Shown: one piece after another, positions 53,421 through 63,137 of the stretch
Layout of the letters: each line of letters opens with the position of its first letter
How positions within the stretch are numbered: the stretch's first letter is position 1
Assembly (NCBI RefSeq): GCF_900101875.1
Contig: NZ_FNAI01000016.1
Span: 84,317-148,316 of the forward strand
Direction: 5' to 3'
Source of the DNA: Mucilaginibacter pineti
Lineage (GTDB): Bacteria > Bacteroidota > Bacteroidia > Sphingobacteriales > Sphingobacteriaceae
DNA length: 64,000 bases
Translations under genes and position numbers: made by a program
Notes under the pieces: model-generated
The model's database searches: none
Told to the model about the DNA's origin: nothing
The model's input: the letters and a program-made list of their open reading frames with translations, nothing else

Positions 53421-53455
53421 GCTTGATGCTCTTTACAATCAATCAAAGAAAAACC

Positions 53456-53626
53456 TTACTTACCGCCGGTTTTAACGTACATGTAAATAATGCCACCAAC
53501 AACGGTTACGGCTAATACAATAAGGCCGGTTACGCCTTTTTTCTTATCCTGGCGCATAAGCCAAACTAAAAAAACAACCAGTGGCAGTACAAATACCGCC
53601 CAGAATATTAATGATGGAATGTTCAT
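53456..53626 (-). CDS. Small membrane protein, 56 residues
   Basis: An ATG at 53624-53626 opens a frame with two membrane spans (FWAVFVLPLVVFLVWLM and GLIVLAVTVVGGIIYMY) separated by RQDKKKG and ending in KTGGK. The two spans with a positively charged cytoplasmic loop indicate a real small membrane protein. Family unknown. It reads towards the immunity gene, 35 bases away. Confidence 0.6.
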   Translation of the reverse strand: MNIPSLIFWAVFVLPLVVFLVWLMRQDKKKGVTGLIVLAVTVVGGIIYMYVKTGGK

Positions 53627-53756
53627 CTTTTTAATTAGTGAATTACTGAGTTTGTGAATTAGCGATTATTTAATAGTTATGAATGTTTTTGAATTGCAAA
53701 GTTAATAATAGCTGTCTTTTCTTACTCACTAAATCACAAACTCAACCATTCCCTAA

Positions 53757-54758
53757 TTAAAATATCATCCTCGCCAGCGGTGCAATTTCCTGTCCGGCAA
53801 AATCTCCGTTTAAATATTTATAATGACCGGCAATGGCAATCATCGCGGCGTTATCTGTACAATACTCCATTTTAGGGATAAAGCTTTCCCAGCCTTTTTC
53901 CATACAAAGAGCCTGCAAGCCTAAGCGTAAACCCGTATTGGCCGATACACCGCCTGCCAATGCAATTTGCTTTATACCGTTTGCTTCGGCGGCTTTTTGC
54001 AGTTTATTTAGCAGTATGGTAACTATCCGTTTTTCTACAGATGCACAAATATCGGGTAAATTTTCGCTTATAAAATCGGGGTTCTTAGCTACGTTATCGC
54101 GGATGAAATACAGGATAGATGTTTTCAGGCCGCTAAAGCTAAAGTCAAGGCCGGGAATTTGCGGCTCGGGAAACTTGTAAGCATCGGCATTACCCAGGCG
54201 CGCGTATTTATCAATGAGCGGTCCGCCGGGATACGGAAGACCCAAAATTTTACTGGTTTTATCCATTGCCTCGCCGGCGGCATCATCAATGGTTTGGCCA
54301 ATAACCTCCATATCAAAATAATCCTTCACCAGCACAATTTGCGTATGCCCGCCAGATACGGTAAGGCACAAAAACGGAAATACAGGTTTATGATCGCCAA
54401 TAAAATGCGCCAGAATATGCGCCTGCATGTGGTTAATATCAATAAGCGGCAGCTTTTGGGCCAGCGCAAAAGCCTTAGCGAACGATACCCCAACTAATAA
54501 AGAGCCTAAAAGGCCGGGCCCGCGCGTAAAAGCTACTGCATCAATATCATTTTTGTTTACTTTTGCGTTCAATAGTGCTTGTTGAACGGCAGGAACAATA
54601 TTTTGCTGATGAACCCTTGAGGCAAGCTCAGGGACAACGCCTCCATATGCTTCGTGAATGGTTTGATTTGCAATAACATTGCTCAATATCTGGCCATCAA
54701 CACAAACAGATGCTGAGGTTTCATCACATGAAGATTCAATTCCTAAAATTACAGGCAC
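53757..54758 (-). CDS. tsaD: tRNA threonylcarbamoyladenosine biosynthesis protein TsaD
   Basis: 333 residues. GIESSCDETSASV at the N-terminus, the metal-binding NHMQAHILAH (H-x3-H), FLCLTVSGGHTQI and the C-terminal LAGGVSANTGLR with YCTDNAAMIA are all family landmarks. TsaD, with TsaB and TsaE, transfers threonylcarbamoyl from its adenylate to A37 of ANN-decoding tRNAs. It is essential in most bacteria. It is divergent from tamB, an arrangement that I have often seen in Bacteroidota. Confidence 0.97.
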   Translation of the reverse strand: MPVILGIESSCDETSASVCVDGQILSNVIANQTIHEAYGGVVPELASRVHQQNIVPAVQQALLNAKVNKNDIDAVAFTRGPGLLGSLLVGVSFAKAFALAQKLPLIDINHMQAHILAHFIGDHKPVFPFLCLTVSGGHTQIVLVKDYFDMEVIGQTIDDAAGEAMDKTSKILGLPYPGGPLIDKYARLGNADAYKFPEPQIPGLDFSFSGLKTSILYFIRDNVAKNPDFISENLPDICASVEKRIVTILLNKLQKAAEANGIKQIALAGGVSANTGLRLGLQALCMEKGWESFIPKMEYCTDNAAMIAIAGHYKYLNGDFAGQEIAPLARMIF

Positions 54759-54765
54759 GTTTTAC

Positions 54766-54890
54766 AAGTCAAAAATCAAAAGTTAAAAGTCAAAAACTGA
54801 CCCTAACTTTTTAAATGTTATAAATAAATTCATAAAGTAAAACCTTTATGGCTTTTTTGAATTTTTACTTTTGAATTTTTAATTAAACAC
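54766..54890. repeat. Word repeat built on AAAGTCAAAA, inverted
   Basis: Left, AAGTCAAAAATCAAAAGTTA then AAAGTCAAAAA; right, TTTTTGAATTTTTACTTTTG then AATTTTTAATT. It fills the region between divergent tsaD and tamB, where both promoters must lie. Confidence 0.6.
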
Positions 54891-54929
54891 AAAGTTATTA
54901 AAAAAGTACTCAATATAGCGTTAAGCATA

Positions 54930-57900
54930 GTGTTGTTCATTTTATTGACACTAAGCATACTTTTATTGGTGTTTCAATTTAAACCTGTACAAACATGGGT
55001 TGCAAAAAAAGCAACCAAATATTTGTCGGACGAGTTGCACACTACAGTGGCTATAAAAGCCTTGTACATAAGGCCATTCACATCTGTAGTGATTGAGGGC
55101 CTTTACGTGCTCGATAAAAAACAGGATACCCTGCTTAATGTACCAAAGCTGGCGGTAGATATTAAAGACTTCACCATATTTAGCAGCATCAAACAAAAGG
55201 TGCTGAATTTTGAGCAGATTGAATTGGATAACGGCTCCTTTTACCTCAAAAAGCAAAAGGACAGCACCACCAACCTTAAATTCATATTAGATTATTTTAA
55301 CTCGGGCGATACCTCCAAAAGCACCAGCAAACCCTGGACGCTTAATTTCGACCGGATAGCTATTAACAATTTTCATTTCAGGTATAAAAACCAATTGATT
55401 GACACCGTTGAAAATAAAGTAAACTTTAACGACATTGATGTAAGCCATTTTAGTACAGTAGTTACCGGGATGGACATTAAAAACCACCTGTTTAAAGGAA
55501 ACATCCAAAACCTTACCTTAAAGGAAAAAAGCGGTTTTTACGTAAAAAACTTTAGTTCAAATGCTACCATTGATACCAATATGGTGTTGCTCAAAAAGCT
55601 TACCATTAAAACCAACCATTCCGATTTAAAAGATTATTTTAAAATGCGTTTTAAATCGTTCAACGATTTCGACGATTTTGAGAATAAGGTTACTATGGAT
55701 GCCGATTTTAAATCGTCGCGCATATCATCTTCAGACATTGCTTATTTTACCAGCGGACTGGAAAAAGTAAGTTTTGACCTGGGTGTTGAAGGCCGGGTTA
55801 AGGGGATGGTAAATAACCTTAAAGCCAAAGGCGTAACTATAACCGGCGGACAGGCTACTTACATTAAAGGTGATTTTAATTTACGTGGATTACCGGATTG
55901 GGACAATACCTTCCTCGAGCTGAAATTTGATCAGGTGGCATCTAACAAAAAAGACCTGGATTACCTCATTAGTCATTTCTCGGGCAAGCCAACACAAAAG
56001 GTACCAGACATAATAGGCAAATTCGGCAATATTAATTTTAGCGGGAGGTTTACCGGCTTACAGAATGATTTTGTGGCTTATGGGGTATTTAAAACAGGAT
56101 TAGGTCGCTTTGACTCGGATATAAACCTGAAGATAGATAAAAAAGGAATCCCGAGTTACAGCGGCAAATTGGATGCCTTTAACTTTAATTTGGGCTCCCT
56201 GCTTGATGAAAGCACGCTTGGACGCACCACCTTTACGTCAGACATAAAAGGCAGCGGCGATGCGCTTAAAAACCTTACCGAAAAAGTAAATGCCCGCATT
56301 AACTACATCGATTTTAAGGGTTACACTTATAATAAACTTACTGTTAACGGTACCTTTATCAAGAAACTGGCCAACGGGCACATCACCATTAATGACAAAA
56401 ATATCAAGCTCGATTTAAGGGGCTCGGTAAATCTAGCCCCAACCCTGCCAGTGTATAACCTTGCTGCCACCATTCAGGATGCAAGGCTTAATAAGCTTAA
56501 ACTAATAAAAGATACCATAACCATAAGCACGCAGTTAAAAACCGCTTTCTCGGGCAATAGCCTGGCAAATATACAGGGCAACATACTGCTCTCGCCTGCA
56601 AGGGTTGTTGATCCACGTAATAATTACCTGGTAGATTCGCTTTATCTTTCATCAAGCGGCGAAGGTAACAGCCGGGAAATCGCTTTAAAGTCGGATTTTG
56701 CTGATGCCAATATCAAGGGTACCTTTGATCTGGCTACGCTGCCATCATACTTTAAAACTATTGTTAAAAAGTATATCCCATCTATAAAAACCACTATTGT
56801 ACAACCGAAGCCTGAGCAGTTTGATTTTAACCTTACACTTAAAAACCTCGATCCGCTTACGGCTATATTTATGCCTAAGCTAAAAATACCCGATCGCGGT
56901 ACGTTTACAGGGCAGTTTAACTCTACTGATAAAACGGCTACCCTATCCGGCTACATAAAAACTATAAAATTTGGAAAGATCATTTTCCATGATTTTATTA
57001 TTGATGAAACCACATCAGACAATCTGTTGGGCCTCAACTTATCGTTAAGCCGGGTTGACCTTACCGACAGTTTGTTTATAAAGGACATTAACATAACCAA
57101 TTTCCTGAAACATGATAGCCTGAATTTTAACGTTAAACTATCTGACAAGAACGCGGTTAACCAGCTGGATTTGTACGGATTGGTGGAGTTTGGGCGCGAT
57201 ACCACCGCCAAGTTAAAACTGCTGCCTTCTGATGTGATCCTTGAAAAAGAAAAATGGAAGATCCAGGACCAGGTACGCATTCGCCTGCTGGATGGTAAAA
57301 CCCAGGTATCTGGCTTTGAGCTATCAAACGGAGCACAAAAAGTGCGTATAAACGGTTTTATATCCGATAACCCGGCCGATGAGCTTAAACTTTCGTTTGA
57401 GAAATTTAACATGCGTACGCTTAACCAACTTACCAAAACATCGGGCATATATTTAAAGGGTTATTTAAATGGCGATGTTAAAATGACGGGGATCACCAAA
57501 TCACCAGGCGTAAGCGCCAACCTGGGGATAGATTCGCTTACAATGAATAAAACGTTGGTGGGCGATGTAAAAATAGTATCAACCCTGGGTAACGACCGTA
57601 AGCAGGCCGATATGAAACTGAACATCGTAAACCGCGGACTGGAAACCATGAACATTGCGGGCATTTATGCTTTTACCGAGGATAATCTTGACTTTGATGT
57701 TAAAATGAACCAAACCGAGGCCATTATTTTTGAACCATTTATAAAAGACCTGGTATCCAACATCAAGGGCAATATTTCTACTAACTTAAAACTTACGGGT
57801 AAGCCCTCAAAACCGCAGCTTAACGGTGATATTACCCTTGTGAACACCGGTGTTACCGTAAACTACTTGCAAACACCTTATACCGTTAACAGTAAGCTAA

Positions 57901-59366
57901 ATGTTGATAACAGCGTTGTTAAAATTGACAACATGATACTGAAGGATAGCCATGGCGGCACGGGCACAACCAATGGTACAGTAGATCTTAACAATCCATC
58001 TAACCCGAATATACAGGTTGTGCTGGATGCAAGAAACCTGCTTGCACTTAACACCACGTTTAAGAACAACCATATTTACTATGGCACAGCTTACGGTACA
58101 GGCAAGTTTAGCTTTAAAGGCCCTGTTGATAACATGAAAATTGATATTAAAGCCAATACGGAAGCAGGTACCGTATTCAATATCCCTTTAAATACTTCAT
58201 CGACAGCGAGCGAGTATGACTTTATAAAATTTGTAAGCCATAGTGATACAGCAAAAGTGGTTGATAAAACACGTGCATTTAACGGTGTTACCCTGAATTT
58301 TGACCTTACGGCCGATGAAAAAACTGTGGTGAAAATTGCTACCGACTATGGCCAGCTGGAAGGAAGCGGCGTGGCAAACAATTTAAAACTTAACATCAAC
58401 AGCCTTGGCGATTTTGAAATGTTTGGCGACTTTTTGATAACTACGGGTAAGTTTGAGTTTACGGCTAAAAACTTTATCAGCAAAAACTTTACGGTGAGCC
58501 AGGGAGGTACCATCCGCTGGACGGGCAACCCCGCCAATGCCGAAATAAACCTTAAAGCGCTTTATGAGGTGCGTACCAGCAAGGCCCCGCTTTATACAGC
58601 GGCGGGCTTACAAACGCCAACATCGGCACAACAAACGCTGGTACAGGCGCAACTGATTCTTACCAAATCGCTATTGCAACCAAATATCGATTTCGACTTT
58701 AACTTCCCTACCGATCCATCGGTGAAGGATGATTTGGCTACGTACCTGGCCGATAACAATAACCGCAGCCAGCAGGCCATCAGTATTATTGTACGCCGAA
58801 GCTTTTCATCAAACAACAACAATAACTTAACCAACCAGGTGGTTGGCGTAGCCGGCGAGGCGGTAAGCGAATTTGCTTTTAACAAACTCAACAGCCTGAT
58901 ATCTCAATCGAACATTAAAAACTTCGATTTAAACATCAGGTCGTTTAATGAGGCCAGCGCATCGCTAAGGTTTTTTAACAGCAGGTTATCTTTTAACGGA
59001 AGTTTGTTCACCAACACCGGCTCAAACGACTTATTTAACAACAACACCAGCTTGTTCAACCAAAAGTTTAACGCACTTACCAAGGATTTTGAAGCACTGT
59101 ACCAGATAAGGAAAGATGGTAACTTAACCGCAAGATACTCTTACCGGCTTTTAAACAATACCACGCTCAACACCCTAAGCAATCAACTGGATTACCAGTA
59201 CGTTAATGGTTTGGGTTTGGTTTACCAGCGCGATTTTGACACCTTCGGTGAGTTCATCCGCAGTTTATTCAGGAAAGCCCGTAAAACTACTACCCCGGTA
59301 ACGCCACTGCCGGCAACATCAACACCTAATAATACGCCCGCAATTAAAAACGATGATGAGGATTAG
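54930..59366 (+). CDS. tamB: Translocation and assembly module protein TamB
   Basis: 1478 residues from a GTG at 54930, but this start leaves only part of the expected membrane anchor. The frame stays open upstream to a stop at 54858-54860 with the family-like sequence KKVLNIALSIV and no ATG; the only other possible starts are ATT codons (54897 or 54882). The N-terminal span, long repeats of beta strands and a C-terminal DUF490 domain (about residues 1050-1440, with ISKNFTVSQGGTIRWTGNP) define TamB, a lipid-transfer groove between the inner and outer membrane. The gene is divergent from tsaD. Confidence 0.9.
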   Translation: MLFILLTLSILLLVFQFKPVQTWVAKKATKYLSDELHTTVAIKALYIRPFTSVVIEGLYVLDKKQDTLLNVPKLAVDIKDFTIFSSIKQKVLNFEQIELDNGSFYLKKQKDSTTNLKFILDYFNSGDTSKSTSKPWTLNFDRIAINNFHFRYKNQLIDTVENKVNFNDIDVSHFSTVVTGMDIKNHLFKGNIQNLTLKEKSGFYVKNFSSNATIDTNMVLLKKLTIKTNHSDLKDYFKMRFKSFNDFDDFENKVTMDADFKSSRISSSDIAYFTSGLEKVSFDLGVEGRVKGMVNNLKAKGVTITGGQATYIKGDFNLRGLPDWDNTFLELKFDQVASNKKDLDYLISHFSGKPTQKVPDIIGKFGNINFSGRFTGLQNDFVAYGVFKTGLGRFDSDINLKIDKKGIPSYSGKLDAFNFNLGSLLDESTLGRTTFTSDIKGSGDALKNLTEKVNARINYIDFKGYTYNKLTVNGTFIKKLANGHITINDKNIKLDLRGSVNLAPTLPVYNLAATIQDARLNKLKLIKDTITISTQLKTAFSGNSLANIQGNILLSPARVVDPRNNYLVDSLYLSSSGEGNSREIALKSDFADANIKGTFDLATLPSYFKTIVKKYIPSIKTTIVQPKPEQFDFNLTLKNLDPLTAIFMPKLKIPDRGTFTGQFNSTDKTATLSGYIKTIKFGKIIFHDFIIDETTSDNLLGLNLSLSRVDLTDSLFIKDINITNFLKHDSLNFNVKLSDKNAVNQLDLYGLVEFGRDTTAKLKLLPSDVILEKEKWKIQDQVRIRLLDGKTQVSGFELSNGAQKVRINGFISDNPADELKLSFEKFNMRTLNQLTKTSGIYLKGYLNGDVKMTGITKSPGVSANLGIDSLTMNKTLVGDVKIVSTLGNDRKQADMKLNIVNRGLETMNIAGIYAFTEDNLDFDVKMNQTEAIIFEPFIKDLVSNIKGNISTNLKLTGKPSKPQLNGDITLVNTGVTVNYLQTPYTVNSKLNVDNSVVKIDNMILKDSHGGTGTTNGTVDLNNPSNPNIQVVLDARNLLALNTTFKNNHIYYGTAYGTGKFSFKGPVDNMKIDIKANTEAGTVFNIPLNTSSTASEYDFIKFVSHSDTAKVVDKTRAFNGVTLNFDLTADEKTVVKIATDYGQLEGSGVANNLKLNINSLGDFEMFGDFLITTGKFEFTAKNFISKNFTVSQGGTIRWTGNPANAEINLKALYEVRTSKAPLYTAAGLQTPTSAQQTLVQAQLILTKSLLQPNIDFDFNFPTDPSVKDDLATYLADNNNRSQQAISIIVRRSFSSNNNNNLTNQVVGVAGEAVSEFAFNKLNSLISQSNIKNFDLNIRSFNEASASLRFFNSRLSFNGSLFTNTGSNDLFNNNTSLFNQKFNALTKDFEALYQIRKDGNLTARYSYRLLNNTTLNTLSNQLDYQYVNGLGLVYQRDFDTFGEFIRSLFRKARKTTTPVTPLPATSTPNNTPAIKNDDED

Positions 59367-59646
59367 GGTTTAGATGTGCAGATGTTAGATGTGCAGATTT
59401 CAAATTCCAGATGTGCAGATGATTTTGTCTGAACGAGGATTTTTGGGATTAAAAGATTACCATTATTTCATAAAAAAAGGAGATGAAAATTGATCCGAAA
59501 ATCAATCATTATCTCCTTTTTTATCTGCAAATCTGGAATTTGAAATCTGCACATCCGAGGTTTATCTGCACATTTGAAATCTATAATCTGAACATCCAAA
59601 GTTCATCTGCACATCTGGAATCTGCACACTTGCACATCAAAAAGAC
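59367..59646. repeat. Word repeats built on AGATGTGCAGAT around a terminator
   Basis: 280 bases between convergent tamB and ribBA. Left of the central hairpin there are AGATGTGCAGAT copies; right of it the inverse, ATCTGCACATC, recurs four times with variants. A half copy of the TTGTCTGAAC element lies at 59425-59460. No coding signal. Confidence 0.75.
59472..59523. terminator. Bidirectional terminator between tamB and ribBA
   Basis: AAAAAAGGAGAT (59473-59484) pairs with ATCTCCTTTTTT (59511-59522) and has an inner stem TTGAT/ATCAA. A and T runs on either side give T tracts for both strands, serving the two convergent genes. Confidence 0.85.
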
Positions 59647-60852
59647 TTAATGATCGCGCATAATGGCATGATCCATTTTATCTCTTTTGGTGCGCAGGTA
59701 TACTTCGTTATGTGGGTTTGATGCAATTTCGATGGGTACGTTCTCTACCACTTCTAAGCCGTAACCAATAAGGCCTGCGCGTTTTTTAGGATTGTTGCTC
59801 ATCAACCGCATTTTTGAAATGCCCAGGCTACGCAATATCTGCGCGCCGATACCATAGTCGCGCTGATCCATTTTAAAGCCAAGTTTTACGTTTGCTTCAA
59901 CAGTATCGTAACCGTTTTCCTGTAGGTGGTAAGCTTTAAGTTTGTTGATAAGACCAATACCCCGGCCCTCCTGGTTCATGTAAACCACAACACCTTTACC
60001 TTCTTTACTTATCATCTCCATGGCCTTATGCAGCTGTGGGCCACAATCGCAGCGACATGAGCCAAATATATCACCGGTAACGCATGAACTATGCACCCTT
60101 ACCAAAATTGGCTCACCGGGCTCCCAAGTACCTTTCACAAGGGCAAGGTGATTCTCGCCGGTGTCTACCTGGGTATAAGCCACCATTTCAAAATCGCCCC
60201 ATTCGGTTGGCATTTTCACTGACACCTCTTTTTTAACCAGCGATTCGGTATCCAACCGGTAAGTTATAAGGTCTTTTATAGATATTATTTTAAGATCAAA
60301 CTCCTTAGCCATCACCAGCAAATCGGGCAGACGGGCCATATCACCATCCTCTTTCATGATTTCGCATATTACGCCTGCAGGTTCAAACCCGGCCAATACA
60401 GCAAGGTCAATAGCGGCCTCGGTATGGCCGGTTCTGCGCAGTACGCCGCCATCTTTTGCTATAAGCGGGAAAATATGCCCTGGTCTTCCTAAATCTTCGG
60501 GACGGGTTGCGGGGTCTATCAAAGCCAAAGTGGTTTTTGACCTGTCGGTGGCCGAGATTCCGGTTGTACAGCCATGACCCAACAAATCAACAGAAACCGT
60601 AAAATTAGTTTCATGCGATGTGGTATTATGGCTCACCATCGGCTCAAGATTAAGCTCGCGGGCCCTATCTTTTGTAATAGGCGCGCAAACCAAACCACGA
60701 CCATAACGTACCATAAAGTTGATCGCTTCGGGCGTTGCATTACGGGCGGCAGTTAAAAAATCGCCTTCATTTTCGCGGTCTTCATCATCAACTACGATGA
60801 TCATTTTACCGGCTTTTATATCGTCAATTGCTTCTTGTATCGTATTTAACAT
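59647..60852 (-). CDS. ribBA: Bifunctional DHBP synthase / GTP cyclohydrolase II
   Basis: 401 residues from the ATG at 60850-60852 (MLNTIQEAIDDIKAGK); an in-frame ATG 19 codons upstream adds a stretch not seen in the family. RibB part (1 to about 205): VDDEDRENEGDF and GHTEAAIDLAVLAG. RibA part (about 206-401): the zinc cysteines in SSCVTGDIFGSCRCDCG, and MNQEGRGIGLINK. The two halves supply both precursors of riboflavin. No FMN riboswitch fits in the 125 bases upstream. An LptF/G gene precedes it on the same strand. Confidence 0.96.
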   Translation of the reverse strand: MLNTIQEAIDDIKAGKMIIVVDDEDRENEGDFLTAARNATPEAINFMVRYGRGLVCAPITKDRARELNLEPMVSHNTTSHETNFTVSVDLLGHGCTTGISATDRSKTTLALIDPATRPEDLGRPGHIFPLIAKDGGVLRRTGHTEAAIDLAVLAGFEPAGVICEIMKEDGDMARLPDLLVMAKEFDLKIISIKDLITYRLDTESLVKKEVSVKMPTEWGDFEMVAYTQVDTGENHLALVKGTWEPGEPILVRVHSSCVTGDIFGSCRCDCGPQLHKAMEMISKEGKGVVVYMNQEGRGIGLINKLKAYHLQENGYDTVEANVKLGFKMDQRDYGIGAQILRSLGISKMRLMSNNPKKRAGLIGYGLEVVENVPIEIASNPHNEVYLRTKRDKMDHAIMRDH

Positions 60853-60977
60853 TGTATAGGTATTACGGATGACACCTGTTAAAGGGTGCCATGCAGTATA
60901 AATTTTCACCCAAATTTAAAATATATAAAACTGATTCTGGTCGGCACTGTGTAAAATAGCTGGATGGGAAAATCTTG

Positions 60978-62399
60978 CTATGCCTCTTTGCGTTTAAAAA
61001 TTTTATTGAACACTCGTTTGTATGCTTCCATATCAAACAAAGCCGAATCTGTAGCGGCCTTGTACGAAAGGAACAAGCCAATGGGCGTTAGCACGATGAT
61101 GGCCACCCACATGCCAAAAAAGGTAGATACGTTGCCTGCCCTTACAGACTTTTCGCCAATGGTGGAGATGATGTAATAGATGAGGAAAAAGACAACCGAT
61201 ATTACCACCGGCAAGCCTAAGCCTCCCTTGCGGATGATGGCCCCGAGCGGCGCGCCAATCAAAAACAGGGCTATACAAGCAGCAGAAAGAGTATATTTTT
61301 TTTGCACTTCAGACGCATACCTGCGAATGGTCATCGCATCGGCTTCATATCTTTCTGAACGGTTTTTCAATATATCTTTAACTGAACGAACTTCGGACGA
61401 AGCATTTGACAACGCCATCAGTTGATTTGTAGGCGTCATACTTTTTAGTACATCCTTATCTGCAGCAATAAATTTTTTGAATTTTGGTTTTGCCGGAAGC
61501 GAAAAATATTTGATATAAGGCGAAATAAGCCTAAAGTTCAACGCCACATTAGAATCTACCTGCTTTTGCGATGAATCAACAAAAAACTTAAGCTGCTTTA
61601 AGTTCATCATTTGCGATGCCTGCTTAAATTCATTTTCATCGGTACGGGCAAGTTTAAAGCTCGAAAGATCAAACCGTTGCTCGCGCTCAGCAAACCGGAA
61701 ACGCATTAAACGCTGCTGCAGGTTATAGGACGCATTATCGGCAGGAGGCTCCTCGTACCTTACGCCGTTTTTAAGTTTTAAGACCAGCATTTTATCGCCC
61801 ATGGTGCGGTACATAATGCCTTCTTTTGCCCAGGTTACGGTAGTATTATTCCCCGCAGGGTTTTTTTCGTAAATAACGATATCATAAAGCCTTTGCCCAT
61901 CCGGGTCTTTACGGTTTACACGGATAACATAGTTAGGAAAATTGGTACTGAAGATCTTCTCGGGCAGTAAATCGGCCGATTTTTGTTTACGGGCATCATA
62001 TAGCAGTGAAAAGTATTTAAGGTTGGCCACCGGCAACATATAATCTGAGAAAAAGAAAGCGGCAGTAGCCAGTACAGATACGATAACGATCATAGGGTAC
62101 ATAGCCCTGCGCAGGGAAATACCGGCCGCCTTAATAGCCACCAGCTCATAATTTTCGCCAAGGGCGCCGTACGTCATGATGGTGGAGAGCAGTACCGAAA
62201 GCGGCAGTGCCATAGCCACGTTGGTGGCCGAGTTGTACATCATCAGCTCAAGAATGGTGTACCAGGCAAAGCCTTTGCCAATAAGATCGTCAATGTATTT
62301 AAACAAAAACAACATCAACAGCACAAACATTACGATGAACAGCGTAACTGCAAAAGGCCTTATAAATGATTTAAGCAGTAAAAGATGGATCTTCTTCAT
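60978..62399 (-). CDS. LptF/LptG family permease
   Basis: 473 residues with the YjgP/YjgQ fold: three or four N-terminal membrane spans (to about residue 120; LLKSFIRPFAVTLFIVMFVL, MALPLSVLLSTIM), a large periplasmic domain (about 125-370) and three C-terminal spans (IALFLIGAPLGAIIRKGGLG). With LptB and LptC it extracts LPS from the inner membrane; Bacteroidota often have a single LptF/G-like permease per locus. I cannot tell F from G. The lptC gene is elsewhere in the window (5392-5976). A -7 element TATTTTTG lies at 62471-62464. Confidence 0.9.
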   Translation of the reverse strand: MKKIHLLLLKSFIRPFAVTLFIVMFVLLMLFLFKYIDDLIGKGFAWYTILELMMYNSATNVAMALPLSVLLSTIMTYGALGENYELVAIKAAGISLRRAMYPMIVIVSVLATAAFFFSDYMLPVANLKYFSLLYDARKQKSADLLPEKIFSTNFPNYVIRVNRKDPDGQRLYDIVIYEKNPAGNNTTVTWAKEGIMYRTMGDKMLVLKLKNGVRYEEPPADNASYNLQQRLMRFRFAEREQRFDLSSFKLARTDENEFKQASQMMNLKQLKFFVDSSQKQVDSNVALNFRLISPYIKYFSLPAKPKFKKFIAADKDVLKSMTPTNQLMALSNASSEVRSVKDILKNRSERYEADAMTIRRYASEVQKKYTLSAACIALFLIGAPLGAIIRKGGLGLPVVISVVFFLIYYIISTIGEKSVRAGNVSTFFGMWVAIIVLTPIGLFLSYKAATDSALFDMEAYKRVFNKIFKRKEA

Positions 62400-62463
62400 C
62401 AGCGCAGTTTGTACATTAAAGGGTACGGAACTTTGATTTTTGGTCCGTTAATTTTCATTAACG

Positions 62464-62471
62464 CAAAAATA
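62464..62471 (-). promoter_or_regulatory. -7 element ahead of the LptF/G gene
   Basis: TATTTTTG on the minus strand fits TAnnTTTG, about 65 bases before the ATG at 62399. No good -33. Confidence 0.35.
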
Positions 62472-62509
62472 CAGTTCCACAATACAAAATTAGCTAAAAT
62501 TAAATTCCC

Positions 62510-62890
62510 TTAGGCGCCTAATACACTTATGAGATACTCAATCTGGTTATCCCAAATGAGCCTGCGCTCGGCAATAAGATCTTCGGTTGCAAAATCGGTG
62601 ATGCTTAGTGCAACATCATTGGTAAGCTCGTCCTGCAGAATTTCCATCTCAAAATAGGTCTGCGGCTCATCGTCAACCCACTTAAAACGTACCAGTTTGT
62701 TTTCTTTTACGGTAACAAGCTTGGCTTTTTGCGGTTCATCATCCCAGGTAAAAGTATAAATCTGATCCCTAATGCTTACATCATCGGCAAACCACTGAGC
62801 TAAGCCATTAGGCTCATTTAAAAAGGTATACAGTATTCTTGGAGATGATTTTATCTCGTACTCAATGGTAAATTTCTTTTTTTCGGACAT
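62510..62890 (-). CDS. START-like domain protein (SRPBCC fold)
   Basis: 126 residues. The sequence KFTIEYEIKSSPRILYTFLN then EPNGLAQWFADDVSI and the closing RLIWDNQIEYLISVLGA match the START-like 126-residue family of Bacteroidota. It has a hydrophobic-cavity fold and probably binds a lipid or other small hydrophobic ligand; the ligand is unknown. No signal peptide. It lies 110 bases upstream of the LptF/G gene on the same strand, a possible hint of a lipid role. Confidence 0.85.
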   Translation of the reverse strand: MSEKKKFTIEYEIKSSPRILYTFLNEPNGLAQWFADDVSIRDQIYTFTWDDEPQKAKLVTVKENKLVRFKWVDDEPQTYFEMEILQDELTNDVALSITDFATEDLIAERRLIWDNQIEYLISVLGA

Positions 62891-62961
62891 TGGGGTTTAT
62901 ACTTGAAAACGGGGTTAAGCCGTAAATGTTAACATTTTTTCTAAAGAAAACGAATTTCTGC

Positions 62962-62969
62962 TATATTTG
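62962..62969 (+). promoter_or_regulatory. -7 element of tRNA-Met
   Basis: TATATTTG is an exact TAnnTTTG, 84 bases before the tRNA. The predicted leader contains two hairpins, GGCCA...TGGCC (62987-63009) and CTCTTTTA...TAAAAGAG (63011-63036), of unclear purpose. Confidence 0.5.
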
Positions 62970-63053
62970 CAAACCTTTTTAGGAAAGGCCACGGTTTTAA
63001 AGCATGGCCGCTCTTTTAATAACCATACTAAAAGAGTAATAATAAATAAAAAC

Positions 63054-63127
63054 GGCGGGGTAGCTCAGATGGTTAGAGCGTAGGATTCATAACCCTAAGG
63101 TCGGCAGTTCGATCCTGCTCCCCGCTA
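63054..63127 (+). tRNA. tRNA-Met (CAU), elongator type
   Basis: 74 bases fold as a complete cloverleaf: acceptor GGCGGGG/CCCCGCT (G1-T72 wobble), D-arm GCTC/GAGC, anticodon loop TTCATAA with CAT at 63088-63090, T-arm GGCAG/CTGCT with loop TTCGATC, discriminator A. CCA is not encoded. The acceptor is paired at position 1 and the anticodon stem has no GGG/CCC, so it is not the initiator. A CAU tRNA could also be the lysidine-modified Ile2, but the sequence is closer to elongator Met. Confidence 0.93.
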
Positions 63128-63137
63128 CTTTTCAGAT

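Noticed and set aside
60853..60977. FMN riboswitch ahead of ribBA
   Set aside because: The gap to the upstream gene is only 125 bases and shows none of the conserved FMN-box core.
63054..63127. Initiator tRNA-fMet
   Set aside because: The first acceptor pair is not a C-A mismatch and the anticodon stem lacks the three G-C pairs of initiators.
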